Assembly: GCF_014196055.1 (NCBI RefSeq)
Contig: NZ_JACICY010000001.1
Coordinates: forward strand, 310,001-374,000
Source of the DNA: Novosphingobium hassiacum
GTDB lineage: Bacteria > Pseudomonadota > Alphaproteobacteria > Sphingomonadales > Sphingomonadaceae
Length of the DNA: 64,000 nucleotides
Reading direction: 5' to 3'
The translations under genes and the position numbers were made by a program. Shown piece by piece: positions 36,050 through 45,244 of the stretch; the first letter of the stretch is position 1; every line of letters begins with the position of its first letter. Below the pieces are notes generated by a model. That model ran no database searches, was not told where the DNA came from, and saw only the letters and a list, made by a program, of their open reading frames with translations.

Positions 36050-37234
36050 TTACTTGGCCGCAGCGGGTGCTGCGCCCTGCTTGCGGTCGACCTGCTTCGA
36101 TCCTGCGGGAACGACCTTGGCCTTCTGGCCCTCGCGCGCGCTGTTCAGGCCTTCGATGACGACGCGATCGCCGGGCTTGAGACCACTGGTGACGACCCAG
36201 TTCTGGCCAAGCGGGCTGTCGGCCACGATCTCTCGCTTTTCGAGCATGTCCTTGGCGCCGACGACAAGCACACTGGCACGGCCGCGCGGATCGCGGCTGA
36301 CGGCAGCCTGGGGCACGAGGATCGCAGCGGGCACGGTGCCCTGCCCGACCCGCGCGCGGACAAACAGTCCGGGAAGGAGTTCGCCGCGCGGGTTGGGAAC
36401 GACGGCGCGCACGGTGATCGTGCCGGTCTCGGGGTTCACATCGATATCGGCCGGATTGAGCTTGCCCACGACGGGATATTCAGAGCCGTCGGGAAGAATG
36501 ACCGTAACCGGTGCAGCACCCGAAACGAGCTTGCCGCTTTCGATCGCGCGGCGCAGGGCGATGAAATCGGCACCCGACTGCTGGATGTTGACGAACATCG
36601 GGTCGAGGCGCTGGACCTTGGCCATGGGCTCTGCCTGGTTGGTGGTGACCAGCGCGCCCTTGGTGACCATCGAGATGCCGATACGCCCGGTGATCGGGGC
36701 GGTGACGCGGGTGAACCCTACGTTGATCTGGGCAGAGGACAGCGAGGCACGCGCCTGCTGCACCTGCGCGCGCGACTGGTTATAGGCGGCGCGCGCATCG
36801 GCGGCGTCCTGACGGCTGACGCCGCCCTGTTCGGCGAGCAGGGCGAAGCGTTCGGCCTTGAGGCGGTTGGCCTCGACCGTGGCTTGCGCCGAGGCGAGCG
36901 ACGCGCTCGCCTGAGCCTGCGAGGCGGCATAGACGCGGCTGTCGATCTGATAGAGTGGTTGGCCTGCCCGCACGACCGAGCCTTCGGCGAACAGACGGTT
37001 GAGCACGATGCCCGCGACTTGCGGGCGGACTTCGGCGACTTCGGAGGCCATCGTGCGGCCCGACAGTTCGGTGGTGAGTTCGACCGGCTGCGCCCGCGCG
37101 ACGATCACGCCGACGACGGGAACCGGCTTGTCCTTGGGCTTGTCGGTCGATCCGCAGGCGGAAAGCGCAAGGCAGGCTGCACTCGCGACACCGAGGAACA
37201 GGGTTTGCAGGCTTGACGGCAAGGACAGTCTCAC
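36050..37234 (-). CDS. RND periplasmic adaptor (MFP) lipoprotein
   Basis: 394 aa if translated from the GTG at 37234, which yields a proper lipoprotein signal (RLSLPSSLQTLFLGVASAAC, then LALSAC, Cys27); the frame extends to a TTG at 37300. The biotinyl-lipoyl-like and alpha-hairpin domains are seen (ASASLASAQATVEANRLKAE), then the beta-barrel (FTRVTAPITGRIG). It bridges permease and channel. It is first in the operon, 6 nt before the permease. Confidence 0.9.
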   Translation of the reverse strand: MRLSLPSSLQTLFLGVASAACLALSACGSTDKPKDKPVPVVGVIVARAQPVELTTELSGRTMASEVAEVRPQVAGIVLNRLFAEGSVVRAGQPLYQIDSRVYAASQAQASASLASAQATVEANRLKAERFALLAEQGGVSRQDAADARAAYNQSRAQVQQARASLSSAQINVGFTRVTAPITGRIGISMVTKGALVTTNQAEPMAKVQRLDPMFVNIQQSGADFIALRRAIESGKLVSGAAPVTVILPDGSEYPVVGKLNPADIDVNPETGTITVRAVVPNPRGELLPGLFVRARVGQGTVPAAILVPQAAVSRDPRGRASVLVVGAKDMLEKREIVADSPLGQNWVVTSGLKPGDRVVIEGLNSAREGQKAKVVPAGSKQVDRKQGAAPAAAK

Positions 37235-37608
37235 AATTCGTGCAGCAGTCGGTTTCGGGCGTTCGCTTGACAATGCCGCTTTGTCGACCGGAGCCCTCAA
37301 CGGTCAGGCCGGTAGCCAGTTCCGTGGAGGATCCGACGCGGTCCGCCGGCAACATTTCGCGATGGTGTCTAGCAGAATGCTGCAGGTGCGCACGTCCCTT
37401 GTTCGGATTCGTGACGACCTGCGACAAAACGATACAAAGGCGTGAGAGGGCACGGTTCGTCGGATTTTCGGGCGGACAAGCCCAAAATCGACGTAAAAAC
37501 GCTCCCCTTGCGCGCTTTTCAGTGGAAAGGTAGGCGTCGGGGCATGGCTATGCGCGTTCTCCTTGCGTTAGCCGTGCCATCCCTTTCAAGATGAGGACAA
37601 AAGTCACC
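37235..37608. other. Spacer between the efflux operon and hup
   Basis: 374 nt holding the divergent promoters of the efflux operon (minus) and the HU gene (plus). No regulator gene, operator palindrome or RNA was recognised. Confidence 0.4.
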
Positions 37609-37884
37609 ATGAACAACAGCGACCTCGCAGACACCATCGCAGCGGCCCACGGCCTGTCCAAGGCCGACGCTCGCAAGGCCGTCGACAGCGTCTTCGCCGC
37701 GATCACCGACGCTGCGGCGAAGGGTGAGGAAGTCTCGCTGAACGGCTTCGGCAAGTTCAAGGTCAAGAACTCGCCTGCACGCGAAGGTCGCAATCCTTCG
37801 ACCGGCGCGACGATCCAGATCGCAGCATCGAACAAGCTGACCTTCGCTGCCGCCAAGGCAGTCAAGGACAAGCTGAACGGCTGA
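37609..37884 (+). CDS. hup: HU family DNA-binding protein
   Basis: 91 aa from the ATG at 37609. Histone-like nucleoid protein: MNNSDLADTIAAAHGLSKAD at the dimerising helices, GFGKFKVKNSPAREGRNPST with the DNA-bending arm and its conserved Arg-Asn-Pro. Length is standard. It is a single-gene unit followed by a strong hairpin. Confidence 0.95.
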   Translation: MNNSDLADTIAAAHGLSKADARKAVDSVFAAITDAAAKGEEVSLNGFGKFKVKNSPAREGRNPSTGATIQIAASNKLTFAAAKAVKDKLNG

Positions 37885-37897
37885 TTTTTCCCGGACC

Positions 37898-37924
37898 GGC
37901 GCCTGCACTTTGCGGGCGCCGGAT
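37898..37924 (+). terminator. Hairpin downstream of hup
   Basis: A perfect 8-bp stem CCGGCGCC/GGCGCCGG (37898-37905 with 37917-37924) begins 14 nt after the HU stop. It has no T-run, so it is a probable transcript end or processing barrier. Confidence 0.6.
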
Positions 37925-38499
37925 CCGCTTCCCGGTGGCAAGACGCTGCGGGATGATGGCTGGACGGGAAGTGCCGGCCTCTTGCAAGCCTCGCTGATCG
38001 AACGATCGCGGCTTGGATTTTTCGAATTTCGGATTTCGGATGTCGCGACGGCGTCAGCGCCGCCTCCCATGACATATGCGCGAGCGCGAAAGCCGAGTAT
38101 CCGAAAGGGGCGTGCCGAACCCATAAGTTCGCCCGCGACTTCTCATGCGCACACAACCTTACCTAACGATAGTGACCGTTAACTATATCGTTGGTTAGTT
38201 GTTAAGCTTTTACGCTCATTGCCCCAACATTAAATTCAGATGAACAGACCCCGGATTCCCGCGATTCTCCGTGTGATTCTCGCTATTTTTCAAGTGGTTG
38301 GCAATCAATTGCAGACCGGTTAACGGTAAATGCTGAGACGGATGGGAACGCCCCTCGCGTTAACCAATGCTTAGGTGCACCTACCTAGTACGGACCCCTG
38401 CCGACATCTCTGTCAGCAAGACCGGATCCGCTTTTATCCTGGCGGAAACCGGTAAGGGACAGCCCTGGTTGCTCGGGGTCTTGGATAGGGGAATTTGAG
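37925..38499 (+). promoter_or_regulatory. Long AT-rich upstream region of the pilus operon
   Basis: 575 nt with no gene. The segment 38150-38350 is markedly AT-rich. It contains an interrupted inverted repeat (AACGATAG ... CTATATCGTT, about 38165-38194), a CtrA-like site TTAACCAATGCTTAG at 38360-38374 (last base of the second half-site off consensus), and a perfect 12-bp palindrome TAGGTGCACCTA at 38372-38383. These make it a likely regulated promoter region. Confidence 0.45.
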
Positions 38500-39024
38500 A
38501 TGAAGAAGTTGCTTGCAACCGCGGCGATCGCCGCGGGTCTGCTGGCTGGGGGCAATGCCTTCGCCCAGTCGGCCGCGAATACCGACAACGCTACCGCCAC
38601 CACTTCAGTCACGATCATCCGTCCGCTGACGATCACGAAGACCAGCGACCTGGCATTCGGCCGCATCGTGCGTCCGCGTACCGGCACGGGCACCGTGACG
38701 CTGGCCAACTCCGGCAACTCGGTGGTTGCTGCTGCAGGCGCGGTTGCGCTGGCCAGCACGACCAGCCGCGCGATCTTCAGCGTTGCCGGTGAAGGTGCGC
38801 AGGCCGTGACGACGACGATCCCGGGCACGGTTTCGCTGACCAGCGGCGCCAATTCGCTGCTCGTGACGCTGCTGCCCGACTTTGGCAGCACGGTGACGCT
38901 GTCGGGCGCGCTGGCTGCTGCCGGCACGGCTACGCTGAACGTTGGCGGGAGCTTCAACCTCGTCGATACGCAGGCCTCGGGCGCCTATACCGCCACCTTC
39001 CCGGTGACGGTCGCCTACCAGTAA
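38500..39024 (+). CDS. DUF4402 pilus subunit
   Basis: 174 aa with a signal peptide (MKKLLATAAIAAGLLAGGNA). The mature part is a DUF4402 beta-sandwich: ITKTSDLAFGRIVRPRTGTG at about 45-64, and Val/Thr/Ala-rich strands to the end (ATFPVTVAYQ). Being first and probably most strongly translated, it is the likely major subunit. A related domain closes the operon at 43181-44158. Confidence 0.85.
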   Translation: MKKLLATAAIAAGLLAGGNAFAQSAANTDNATATTSVTIIRPLTITKTSDLAFGRIVRPRTGTGTVTLANSGNSVVAAAGAVALASTTSRAIFSVAGEGAQAVTTTIPGTVSLTSGANSLLVTLLPDFGSTVTLSGALAAAGTATLNVGGSFNLVDTQASGAYTATFPVTVAYQ

Positions 39025-39061
39025 GCGCGAGGGGAGCGACGGAAACCGGGGGGACGAGAGG

Positions 39062-39490
39062 ATGACGCGGATTCTACATGGCGGTGCCAAGGCCTTGGCC
39101 GCATCGCTGGGATTGGCGGCGACTTTCGTGACGGGGCCTGTCGCGCTTGCGGCTACTGGCGAGACCACCACCACGGACGAAGCGCAAGCTTCGGTCGTGG
39201 TGGTGGAGCCGGTGGGCGCGGGCTTTTCCTTCGACGTGCTGAACGACGCCGTATCGGCGGTGTTCCTCAATGGCGAGATCGGGGATTCGGTCTCGATGTT
39301 GATGACCCCGCGCAAGGCCGGTCCGCGCGACGCCCGCAACAGCGGCGGCGTGGTGGTCATGGCGAGCGGTGTCTACAGGATCGATCTGCTCACGCCCGCA
39401 AACAGCCGGATGCACACCATGCGCCGCGGGCTGCTGAGCAGCGGGTTGCCGGGCGGAAGCTCGATCCTGTTCCTTGCCCAGTTCAACTGA
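39062..39490 (+). CDS. Small exported protein of the pilus operon
   Basis: 142 aa with a signal peptide (cleavage near ALAATG, residue 31). The mature part is beta-rich with SVVVVEPVGAGFSFDVLNDA and ends in a hydrophobic FLAQFN, reminiscent of a donor or terminal strand. No family recognised. It lies 37 nt after the DUF4402 gene, with GGGGGACGAGAGG upstream. Minor subunit or assembly factor by context. Confidence 0.7.
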   Translation: MTRILHGGAKALAASLGLAATFVTGPVALAATGETTTTDEAQASVVVVEPVGAGFSFDVLNDAVSAVFLNGEIGDSVSMLMTPRKAGPRDARNSGGVVVMASGVYRIDLLTPANSRMHTMRRGLLSSGLPGGSSILFLAQFN

Positions 39491-39526
39491 CGGTTGAACG
39501 CGAGGCTAACGGAAGGTTTTTTTGCC

Positions 39527-40444
39527 ATGCGGCGCACTCTGGGATTTCTGGCGACGGTGCTGGTCGCCACATCGGCGATGACGCCGGCGGCGGCACAGCA
39601 AACCTCGCTGCCGATCACGCAGCCCAAGGCCGACGGTGCGACGACGCAAACGATCGCGCCGATCTCGGCTGCGGCAAACATCAACCTGACGCCGCGCCGC
39701 GTGATCTTCGATCGCACCAAGCGGACCGAGGCGGTCTATGTGTTCAACCAGGGCAACACCCCGGTGACGGTGGACGTTGCGCTGGTCGACAACGCGATGC
39801 TGCCATCGGGCGAGATCGTGCCGATGTCGCGCATTGCCGAGCGTGATGCGGCAGCTCAGGCAACGGCGGCCAAGGTGCAATCGGCCAAGCCGTTCCTGCT
39901 GGCCGCGCCGAGCCGTATGACCCTTCCTCCGGGCCAGGGCAAGACGATCCGCGTCCGCGCGACGCTGGCCGACGGCGCTCAAGCAAGCGAATATCGCAGC
40001 CATCTGACAGTGACCACGGTCCCGTCGCCCGACAGCGGCCTTACTGCCGAGCAGGCCGCCGCGTCCGAAAAGGGCGAGCTGGTACTGCGCATTCAGTCGA
40101 TCTTCGGCATCTCGATCCCGCTGATCGTGCGCGGTGGCGTTGCCGACGCGACCGGGAGCATGGGGCCGATCAGCCAAGTAACCCTGCCCGAAGGTCCGGC
40201 GCTGGCCGTGACGCTCCGCCGACAGGGCACGACATCGCTCTACGGCAATATCGAGCTGCGCACGGCCAAGGAAGTGGTCGGCGTGGTGCGCGGTATCGCG
40301 GTCTATCCCGAAGTCGGCGAGCGCGTGGCGCAAGTGCCGCTGCTGCGCCCGCTGAAGAAGGGCGAGATCGTGACCGCGACGTATATCGCGGATGGGGCGG
40401 GCAAGGCCTCTCCGATCGCGAGCGGGACCTACACAGCACCCTGA
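39527..40444 (+). CDS. PapD-like periplasmic pilus chaperone
   Basis: 305 aa from the ATG at 39527, with a signal peptide ending near AAAQQ. The Ig-like N-domain is seen in NLTPRRVIFDRTKRTEAVYV and FNQGNTPVTVDVALVDN, and the hydrophobic G1-like strand in SRMTLPPGQGKTIRVRATLA. It resembles the chaperones of DUF4402/alternative chaperone-usher systems. The usher gene starts 1 nt after its stop. Confidence 0.85.
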   Translation: MRRTLGFLATVLVATSAMTPAAAQQTSLPITQPKADGATTQTIAPISAAANINLTPRRVIFDRTKRTEAVYVFNQGNTPVTVDVALVDNAMLPSGEIVPMSRIAERDAAAQATAAKVQSAKPFLLAAPSRMTLPPGQGKTIRVRATLADGAQASEYRSHLTVTTVPSPDSGLTAEQAAASEKGELVLRIQSIFGISIPLIVRGGVADATGSMGPISQVTLPEGPALAVTLRRQGTTSLYGNIELRTAKEVVGVVRGIAVYPEVGERVAQVPLLRPLKKGEIVTATYIADGAGKASPIASGTYTAP

Positions 40445-40445
40445 A

Positions 40446-43181
40446 ATGGCTTACGCCGCTGCCTTTCTGGCCCTGGCCGCCGCGATCACAAGCGGTGGAC
40501 CGGAAGGACCGGTTGCGCCTGTGCAACCTGCTGCCACGTCTGTATCGTCAGACATGGCGCGGGACCAGTTGCTGCTGCTTTCGGTCCAACTGGACGGCGC
40601 GACGATCAGCGAGGCGCTGACTGCCTATGGCGATCCGCAGGACCCGCTGCTGCCTTTGGGCGAACTGAGCCGGTTGCTCGAACTGCCGCTGGACGTGGAC
40701 GCTTCGAACGGCGTGGTTTCGGGACGGATCGGCGAGAGCCAGCGGCCGATCACGATCGACCTCAAATCGGGACAGGCGCTGATCGGCGGCAAGATCGTCG
40801 CGCTGGTTCCGCCCGACAGCCTGACCACCGATACCGACATCTATCTGCGCGCATCGCTGATCGCCAAGCTGCTGCCGATCAGGATCACCGCGAACGAAAA
40901 CGACATGCTGCTGACGCTGGAGGCGACCGAGAAGCTGCCGGTGCAGGCACAGCGCGAGCGGCTGGCGCGGATGGCGGGGCTTTCCGGCGAGCCGGGGACG
41001 CAGGATGAAGCGCTGCGCGTTGCGACGCCCTATCGCTGGCTGGGCGAGCCCGCGTTCGATTTCACGACAGAGCTGGGTTACAGCAACGAGGGGTCGGGCC
41101 AGGGCGGCAACACATCGCATACGATCACGCGGGCCGAAGCGCGCGTCGCAGGCGACCTGCTGCAGACCGGGTTTTCAGCTTGGGTCGCGACCGACGAAAG
41201 CGCCGACCCGGTGGCAGCGCGCGTGGCGTTCACGCGCCGGTCCGAAGACGGACGGCTGCTCGGATCGCTCGGTGGAACGATGGCATCGGCAGGTGACGTG
41301 TTCACCCCTGCCCTCGCCGTGGGCCCGCGCAGCTTGGGCGGCGCGGGCGTGGTGTTTTCGTCGGCGCGGATCGACGACGCCAGCGTGTTCCAGCGCATCA
41401 ACCTGCGCGGCGAGCTGCCCGTGGGCTACGATGCCGAACTGTACGTCAACGACATCCTGCGATCGGGCCAACGCGGTTCGGGCGTGCAGGGTCGTTATGA
41501 ATTCAACGACATACCGCTGGTGCGCGGACGCAATGCAATCCGCATCGTGCTGTATGGACCGCGCGGCGAACGGGTCGAGCGGACGCGCGTACTCAATGTC
41601 GGCGGCGGGCAACTGGCGACCGGACGGACGACGTTCGACATCGGTGTCGTGGCGCAGGATCGCGCGGTGATCGACTTGTCCGACCAAAGCATCAGCGGCT
41701 TTACCAAGGGGCGCGGCGCGCTGCGCGCGGTGGTAGGCGTGGCGCACGGGGTGAGCGAAGGCCTGACGCTGACGGCGGGGCTCTCGCGCTTCACCGACAG
41801 TGCCGGCGTGGGGCACACGATGGCCAATGTCGGCACGCGCAGTTCGCTGCTGGGTCTTGCGATGCAAACCGATGTCGCGGCCGATTTCGAAGGTGCGCGC
41901 GCGGTTTCGCTGGGGCTAGCCGGGCGCGTAGCCGGGATCAGCTTCGTCGGGCGTCATGTCGAGTATGCTGGCGGATTTGCCGACGAGGTCAACACCAGCT
42001 TCGATCCGTCACGCCCGATGCGGCGCTACAGCGAGGTCGTCTTCGATCTGGCGGTGCCGCTGCCGGGATCGCTGGGACTGCCGCTTTCGGGCAGGGTCGA
42101 GCGTGCCGAGTTCATCGACGGCGGCAAGAGCCTGACCGCGCGGGCACGTACGACCGTGGGCCTTGGCGATACGCTCGTCGCGATCGGCGCGGACTATAGC
42201 CGACGCTCGCAACCCGGCTTTTCGGCGACGCGCGTCAACGGCAATGTCAGCGCGATCCGGCTGATCGACTACAAGTGGCAGCTTCGTGCGACCGCCGATT
42301 TCCGCGTGCGGCCCAATCTGGCGATGGAAACGCTGGGTTTTGCTGCGGACCGCGCGCTGGGCGAGCGCTATTCGATGCGGTTGGGCGCGACGCGGACGTT
42401 CTCGAACAAGGATGTGGCGCTGCAGGCCGGATTGACCGCGCGCCTGCCGTTTGCGTCGGCGACGCTGGGCGGCGACTGGTCGACCGGGCAAGGTCGCTGG
42501 CGGGTCGGCGTGCAGTTCAACTTCGGCTTTGCGCGCGACCCCTTGCAAGGGCGCTACCGCATGACGCCGCCCGGCCCTGCCAACGGTGCGAGCGCTGCAT
42601 TGCTGGCGTTCATCGACGCCAATGCGAATGGCGTACGCGATAAGGGCGAGAACGCGGTGCCCGGCGTAACCGTCGAGGGCGGCGGCTTGAAGGCGGTCAC
42701 CGACGCGCAGGGTCGCGCGTTCGTGACCGGCTTGGGCGATGGCAGCATGGCGACCCTGCGTGCCGACGTTTCGGGCACGGACACGATGTTCGTCAGCCCA
42801 CCCCCGCAGAACATCATGTTCGCCGCGCGCGCGGGCGGAATGACCACGATCCCCTATCCGCTGGTGCCGACGTCCGAACTGGTGGCGCGGATCGGCTTCC
42901 GCCGCAAGGACGGCGCGCTGAGCGGGCTGTCGGCGGTCAAGCTGCGGCTGGTTTCGCCCAAGGGCAAGGTGGTGCAAGGGGTCACCGAGTTCGACGGGAC
43001 GGCGGTCTTCGACGAGGTCAGGCCCGGGCGCTATGCGATCGAGATTGATCCCGATCAGGCGGCACGGCTGGGGATGCACCTGATGCAGCCGGTGTTCGTC
43101 ACGGTAAGCGCCGACGGACGGCCGATTGACGCGCTGGGCGAAGTGGCCTTCAACGAACCGGTCCAGATGGTGAAACTCTGA
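40446..43181 (+). CDS. Outer-membrane usher protein (FimD/PapC-like)
   Basis: 911 aa from the ATG at 40446. A signal peptide, then a short N-terminal domain, a long beta-barrel (residues about 190-700) with a plug-like section (LNVGGGQLATGRTTFDIGVV), and C-terminal Ig-like domains from about 715 (ALLAFIDANANGVRDKGENA). Ushers thread chaperone-bound subunits through the outer membrane. The stop overlaps the next start (TGATG). Confidence 0.87.
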   Translation: MAYAAAFLALAAAITSGGPEGPVAPVQPAATSVSSDMARDQLLLLSVQLDGATISEALTAYGDPQDPLLPLGELSRLLELPLDVDASNGVVSGRIGESQRPITIDLKSGQALIGGKIVALVPPDSLTTDTDIYLRASLIAKLLPIRITANENDMLLTLEATEKLPVQAQRERLARMAGLSGEPGTQDEALRVATPYRWLGEPAFDFTTELGYSNEGSGQGGNTSHTITRAEARVAGDLLQTGFSAWVATDESADPVAARVAFTRRSEDGRLLGSLGGTMASAGDVFTPALAVGPRSLGGAGVVFSSARIDDASVFQRINLRGELPVGYDAELYVNDILRSGQRGSGVQGRYEFNDIPLVRGRNAIRIVLYGPRGERVERTRVLNVGGGQLATGRTTFDIGVVAQDRAVIDLSDQSISGFTKGRGALRAVVGVAHGVSEGLTLTAGLSRFTDSAGVGHTMANVGTRSSLLGLAMQTDVAADFEGARAVSLGLAGRVAGISFVGRHVEYAGGFADEVNTSFDPSRPMRRYSEVVFDLAVPLPGSLGLPLSGRVERAEFIDGGKSLTARARTTVGLGDTLVAIGADYSRRSQPGFSATRVNGNVSAIRLIDYKWQLRATADFRVRPNLAMETLGFAADRALGERYSMRLGATRTFSNKDVALQAGLTARLPFASATLGGDWSTGQGRWRVGVQFNFGFARDPLQGRYRMTPPGPANGASAALLAFIDANANGVRDKGENAVPGVTVEGGGLKAVTDAQGRAFVTGLGDGSMATLRADVSGTDTMFVSPPPQNIMFAARAGGMTTIPYPLVPTSELVARIGFRRKDGALSGLSAVKLRLVSPKGKVVQGVTEFDGTAVFDEVRPGRYAIEIDPDQAARLGMHLMQPVFVTVSADGRPIDALGEVAFNEPVQMVKL

Positions 43182-44158
43182 TGCTGCGCGCACTCCTTAT
43201 CCTGATCGCGGCGATGGTCGCACAGGCTGCGCAGGCGCAGTCCTACAACGTCGATTCGATCAGCGACGGTGTGCTGGGCGATGTCGTCAGCGCAGCATCG
43301 GGATCGTCGACGTTTCGCGCATCATCGTCGTCGGGAGCGGTGACGCTGCAATCGGGCAGCGCGGTGCGCATATCGAGCAGTTCGGTGTATTCGGTGATCA
43401 CGATCAGTTGCACGGGGAACAACTTGTGCAATTCGGCGACGCCTTATGTGACGCTGGCTCTGGCAGGAACGCCGAGCGGGCGGCTGGGTGCAATACCGTC
43501 GGTCAACCTGACCAACGGCACGGCGACGATCACCTCGGCCTATAGTGCTGGCAGCTATATTGTCATCAATCTCAATCCTATACCGCGCAACACGTCGCGG
43601 ACGTTCCTGCTGGGATATGACATCCCGGTGCTGGGGAATGACTCCAGCCAGCCGACGGGCAACGCCGTGACATCGTTCCTGATCACCGCATCACGTCCAT
43701 CGGGCGCCGGATCGGATTCACTGGTGGGCAACATTACCGCCAAGGTGATCCGGCCGATCGACATCGCCAAGACGGCGGACCTGCAGTTCGGCAAGGTGAC
43801 GCGGCCGACCAGCGGCACGGGCAGCCTGACGCTGAGCCCGGCAGGAGTGGCGTCTGTCACGGGGACCGGCGTGATCCGCTTTCCCTCACCTGCCCCCACA
43901 GCCGCCGCGTTTACCGTCACCGGCGAAGGCGGACAGGCGGTGACGGTGTCGCTGCCATCGAGTGTCACGATGTCGGGTTCAGCCGGATCGATCGTGGCGA
44001 CCACCACCGCGACGGGCAGCGGCTCGCAGGTATTGAGCGGCGGTACGGGGAGCGCAGGCACCTTGCAGGTCAAAGTCGGAGGCTCGATCCCGCTGTCGGG
44101 ATCTACCGGGATCGGGACGTTTTCGGGGACGCTGGTGGTGACGGTGCAGTATAACTGA
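43181..44158 (+). CDS. Two-domain DUF4402 protein, probable tip subunit
   Basis: 325 aa with a signal peptide ending near AQAQS. The N-terminal part (about 20-180) is a Ser/Thr-rich beta region with a disulfide candidate (ISCTGNNLCNSAT), and the C-terminal part repeats the DUF4402 fold (IAKTADLQFGKVTRPTSGTG, much like the subunit at 38500). A lectin-like or adhesive N-domain on a pilin domain is the usual tip-adhesin layout; the ligand is unknown. Confidence 0.8.
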   Translation: MLRALLILIAAMVAQAAQAQSYNVDSISDGVLGDVVSAASGSSTFRASSSSGAVTLQSGSAVRISSSSVYSVITISCTGNNLCNSATPYVTLALAGTPSGRLGAIPSVNLTNGTATITSAYSAGSYIVINLNPIPRNTSRTFLLGYDIPVLGNDSSQPTGNAVTSFLITASRPSGAGSDSLVGNITAKVIRPIDIAKTADLQFGKVTRPTSGTGSLTLSPAGVASVTGTGVIRFPSPAPTAAAFTVTGEGGQAVTVSLPSSVTMSGSAGSIVATTTATGSGSQVLSGGTGSAGTLQVKVGGSIPLSGSTGIGTFSGTLVVTVQYN

Positions 44159-44209
44159 CATGCCGACACATCCCGGTGTCACGAACCGGAGTGCGACGAG
44201 CTGCCTCGG

Positions 44210-44797
44210 TCAGCCCTCCGCCATCGCCCTTTTGTAGATGCTGGCGCGCGGATATTCGAACAGGCGCATCACCATCGGTTCGAAGAACGACAGCGGGAGG
44301 GTATCGTATTCAGGGTCGAAGGCGGGACAATCGTACTTGTCGATGAATTCCTGGGTGGCGGCATAGTGTTCGTGCCCTGCGAACTGATCGCGCATGTTGC
44401 GGTCGAGGCCGATGAACTGGAAGAAGTTGTAGCCCTGGAACACGCCGTGGTGCTGCACGATCCACAGCAATTCGTCCGAGACGAACGGCTTGAGGATGGC
44501 GGCGGCGACATCGGGGTGGTTGTAGGCGCCGAGCACGTCGCCGATGTCATGCAGCAGGGCCATGACGACGTAGTCCTCAGGCTTACCGTCGCGGTGGGCG
44601 CGCGTGGCGGTCTGGAGGCAGTGGGTCAGGCGATCGACCGCAAAGCCGCCGCAATCGCCATCGAGCAGGCGAAGATGAGCCAGAACGCGCGCGCCGCCGC
44701 TTTGCGCATGCGGACGCAGATGCGTCATGATCGCATCCCAATCGGCCTGGGTGCCTTCGGTCATCGAGTGGAACTGTGCGGTCGGCAGGTTTTCCAT
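44210..44797 (-). CDS. HD-domain protein, PhnZ/MIOX-like
   Basis: 195 aa from the ATG at 44797. Metal ligands of the HD fold are seen: His59, the His83-Asp84 pair (ALLHDIGDVLGAYNH) and a following QHHG. The arrangement is like PhnZ/inositol-oxygenase-type mixed-valent di-iron HD proteins as well as plain phosphohydrolases. It stands alone on the minus strand. Substrate not assigned. Confidence 0.8.
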   Translation of the reverse strand: MENLPTAQFHSMTEGTQADWDAIMTHLRPHAQSGGARVLAHLRLLDGDCGGFAVDRLTHCLQTATRAHRDGKPEDYVVMALLHDIGDVLGAYNHPDVAAAILKPFVSDELLWIVQHHGVFQGYNFFQFIGLDRNMRDQFAGHEHYAATQEFIDKYDCPAFDPEYDTLPLSFFEPMVMRLFEYPRASIYKRAMAEG

Positions 44798-44980
44798 CGC
44801 AGTGCGTCCTTCATCCCCGCGCGTTGCCTGTTCCGGCACCTACGCGAAGCATGTTGGATATCGCGATTTGACGGTCTTGTGAAATGGTTTGCAGCGGCCC
44901 GGCGCGTCTGAGGCGGTGACATCGGCGCCGGACGCACTATGGGTCCGGCTCCTATCTCAACAAGGGCGACGACTGCGATG

Positions 44981-45217
44981 ATGGATCGACGGGAACACTT
45001 TGCGGGCTGCATTGCGCTGTTTGGCGGCACGACGTCGGCATCGCGCCGCCTCGGCATCGACGAGCGCGCGATCCGGCGTTTCATCAATGGTGAAAAACCG
45101 ATCGGCGACGGGCTGCTCAAGGACACGGCCACGGCGCTGCGTACGCTCGCTGCTGACGCCACCGAAGCAGCAGATCTGATAGCCAGTGAATCGGATGCCG
45201 GGCCGAACGATCTGTAA
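44981..45217 (+). CDS. Small HTH-like hypothetical protein
   Basis: 78 aa from the ATG at 44981 (MDRREHFAGCIALFGG); an adjacent ATG at 44978 is possible. TSASRRLGIDERAIRRFING is a helix-turn-helix-like core as in Cro/phage-type or YdaS-like proteins. Convergent with the molybdoprotein gene. Confidence 0.6.
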   Translation: MDRREHFAGCIALFGGTTSASRRLGIDERAIRRFINGEKPIGDGLLKDTATALRTLAADATEAADLIASESDAGPNDL

Positions 45218-45244
45218 GCGGACGGGGCCGCGGGCCGCTGCCGG

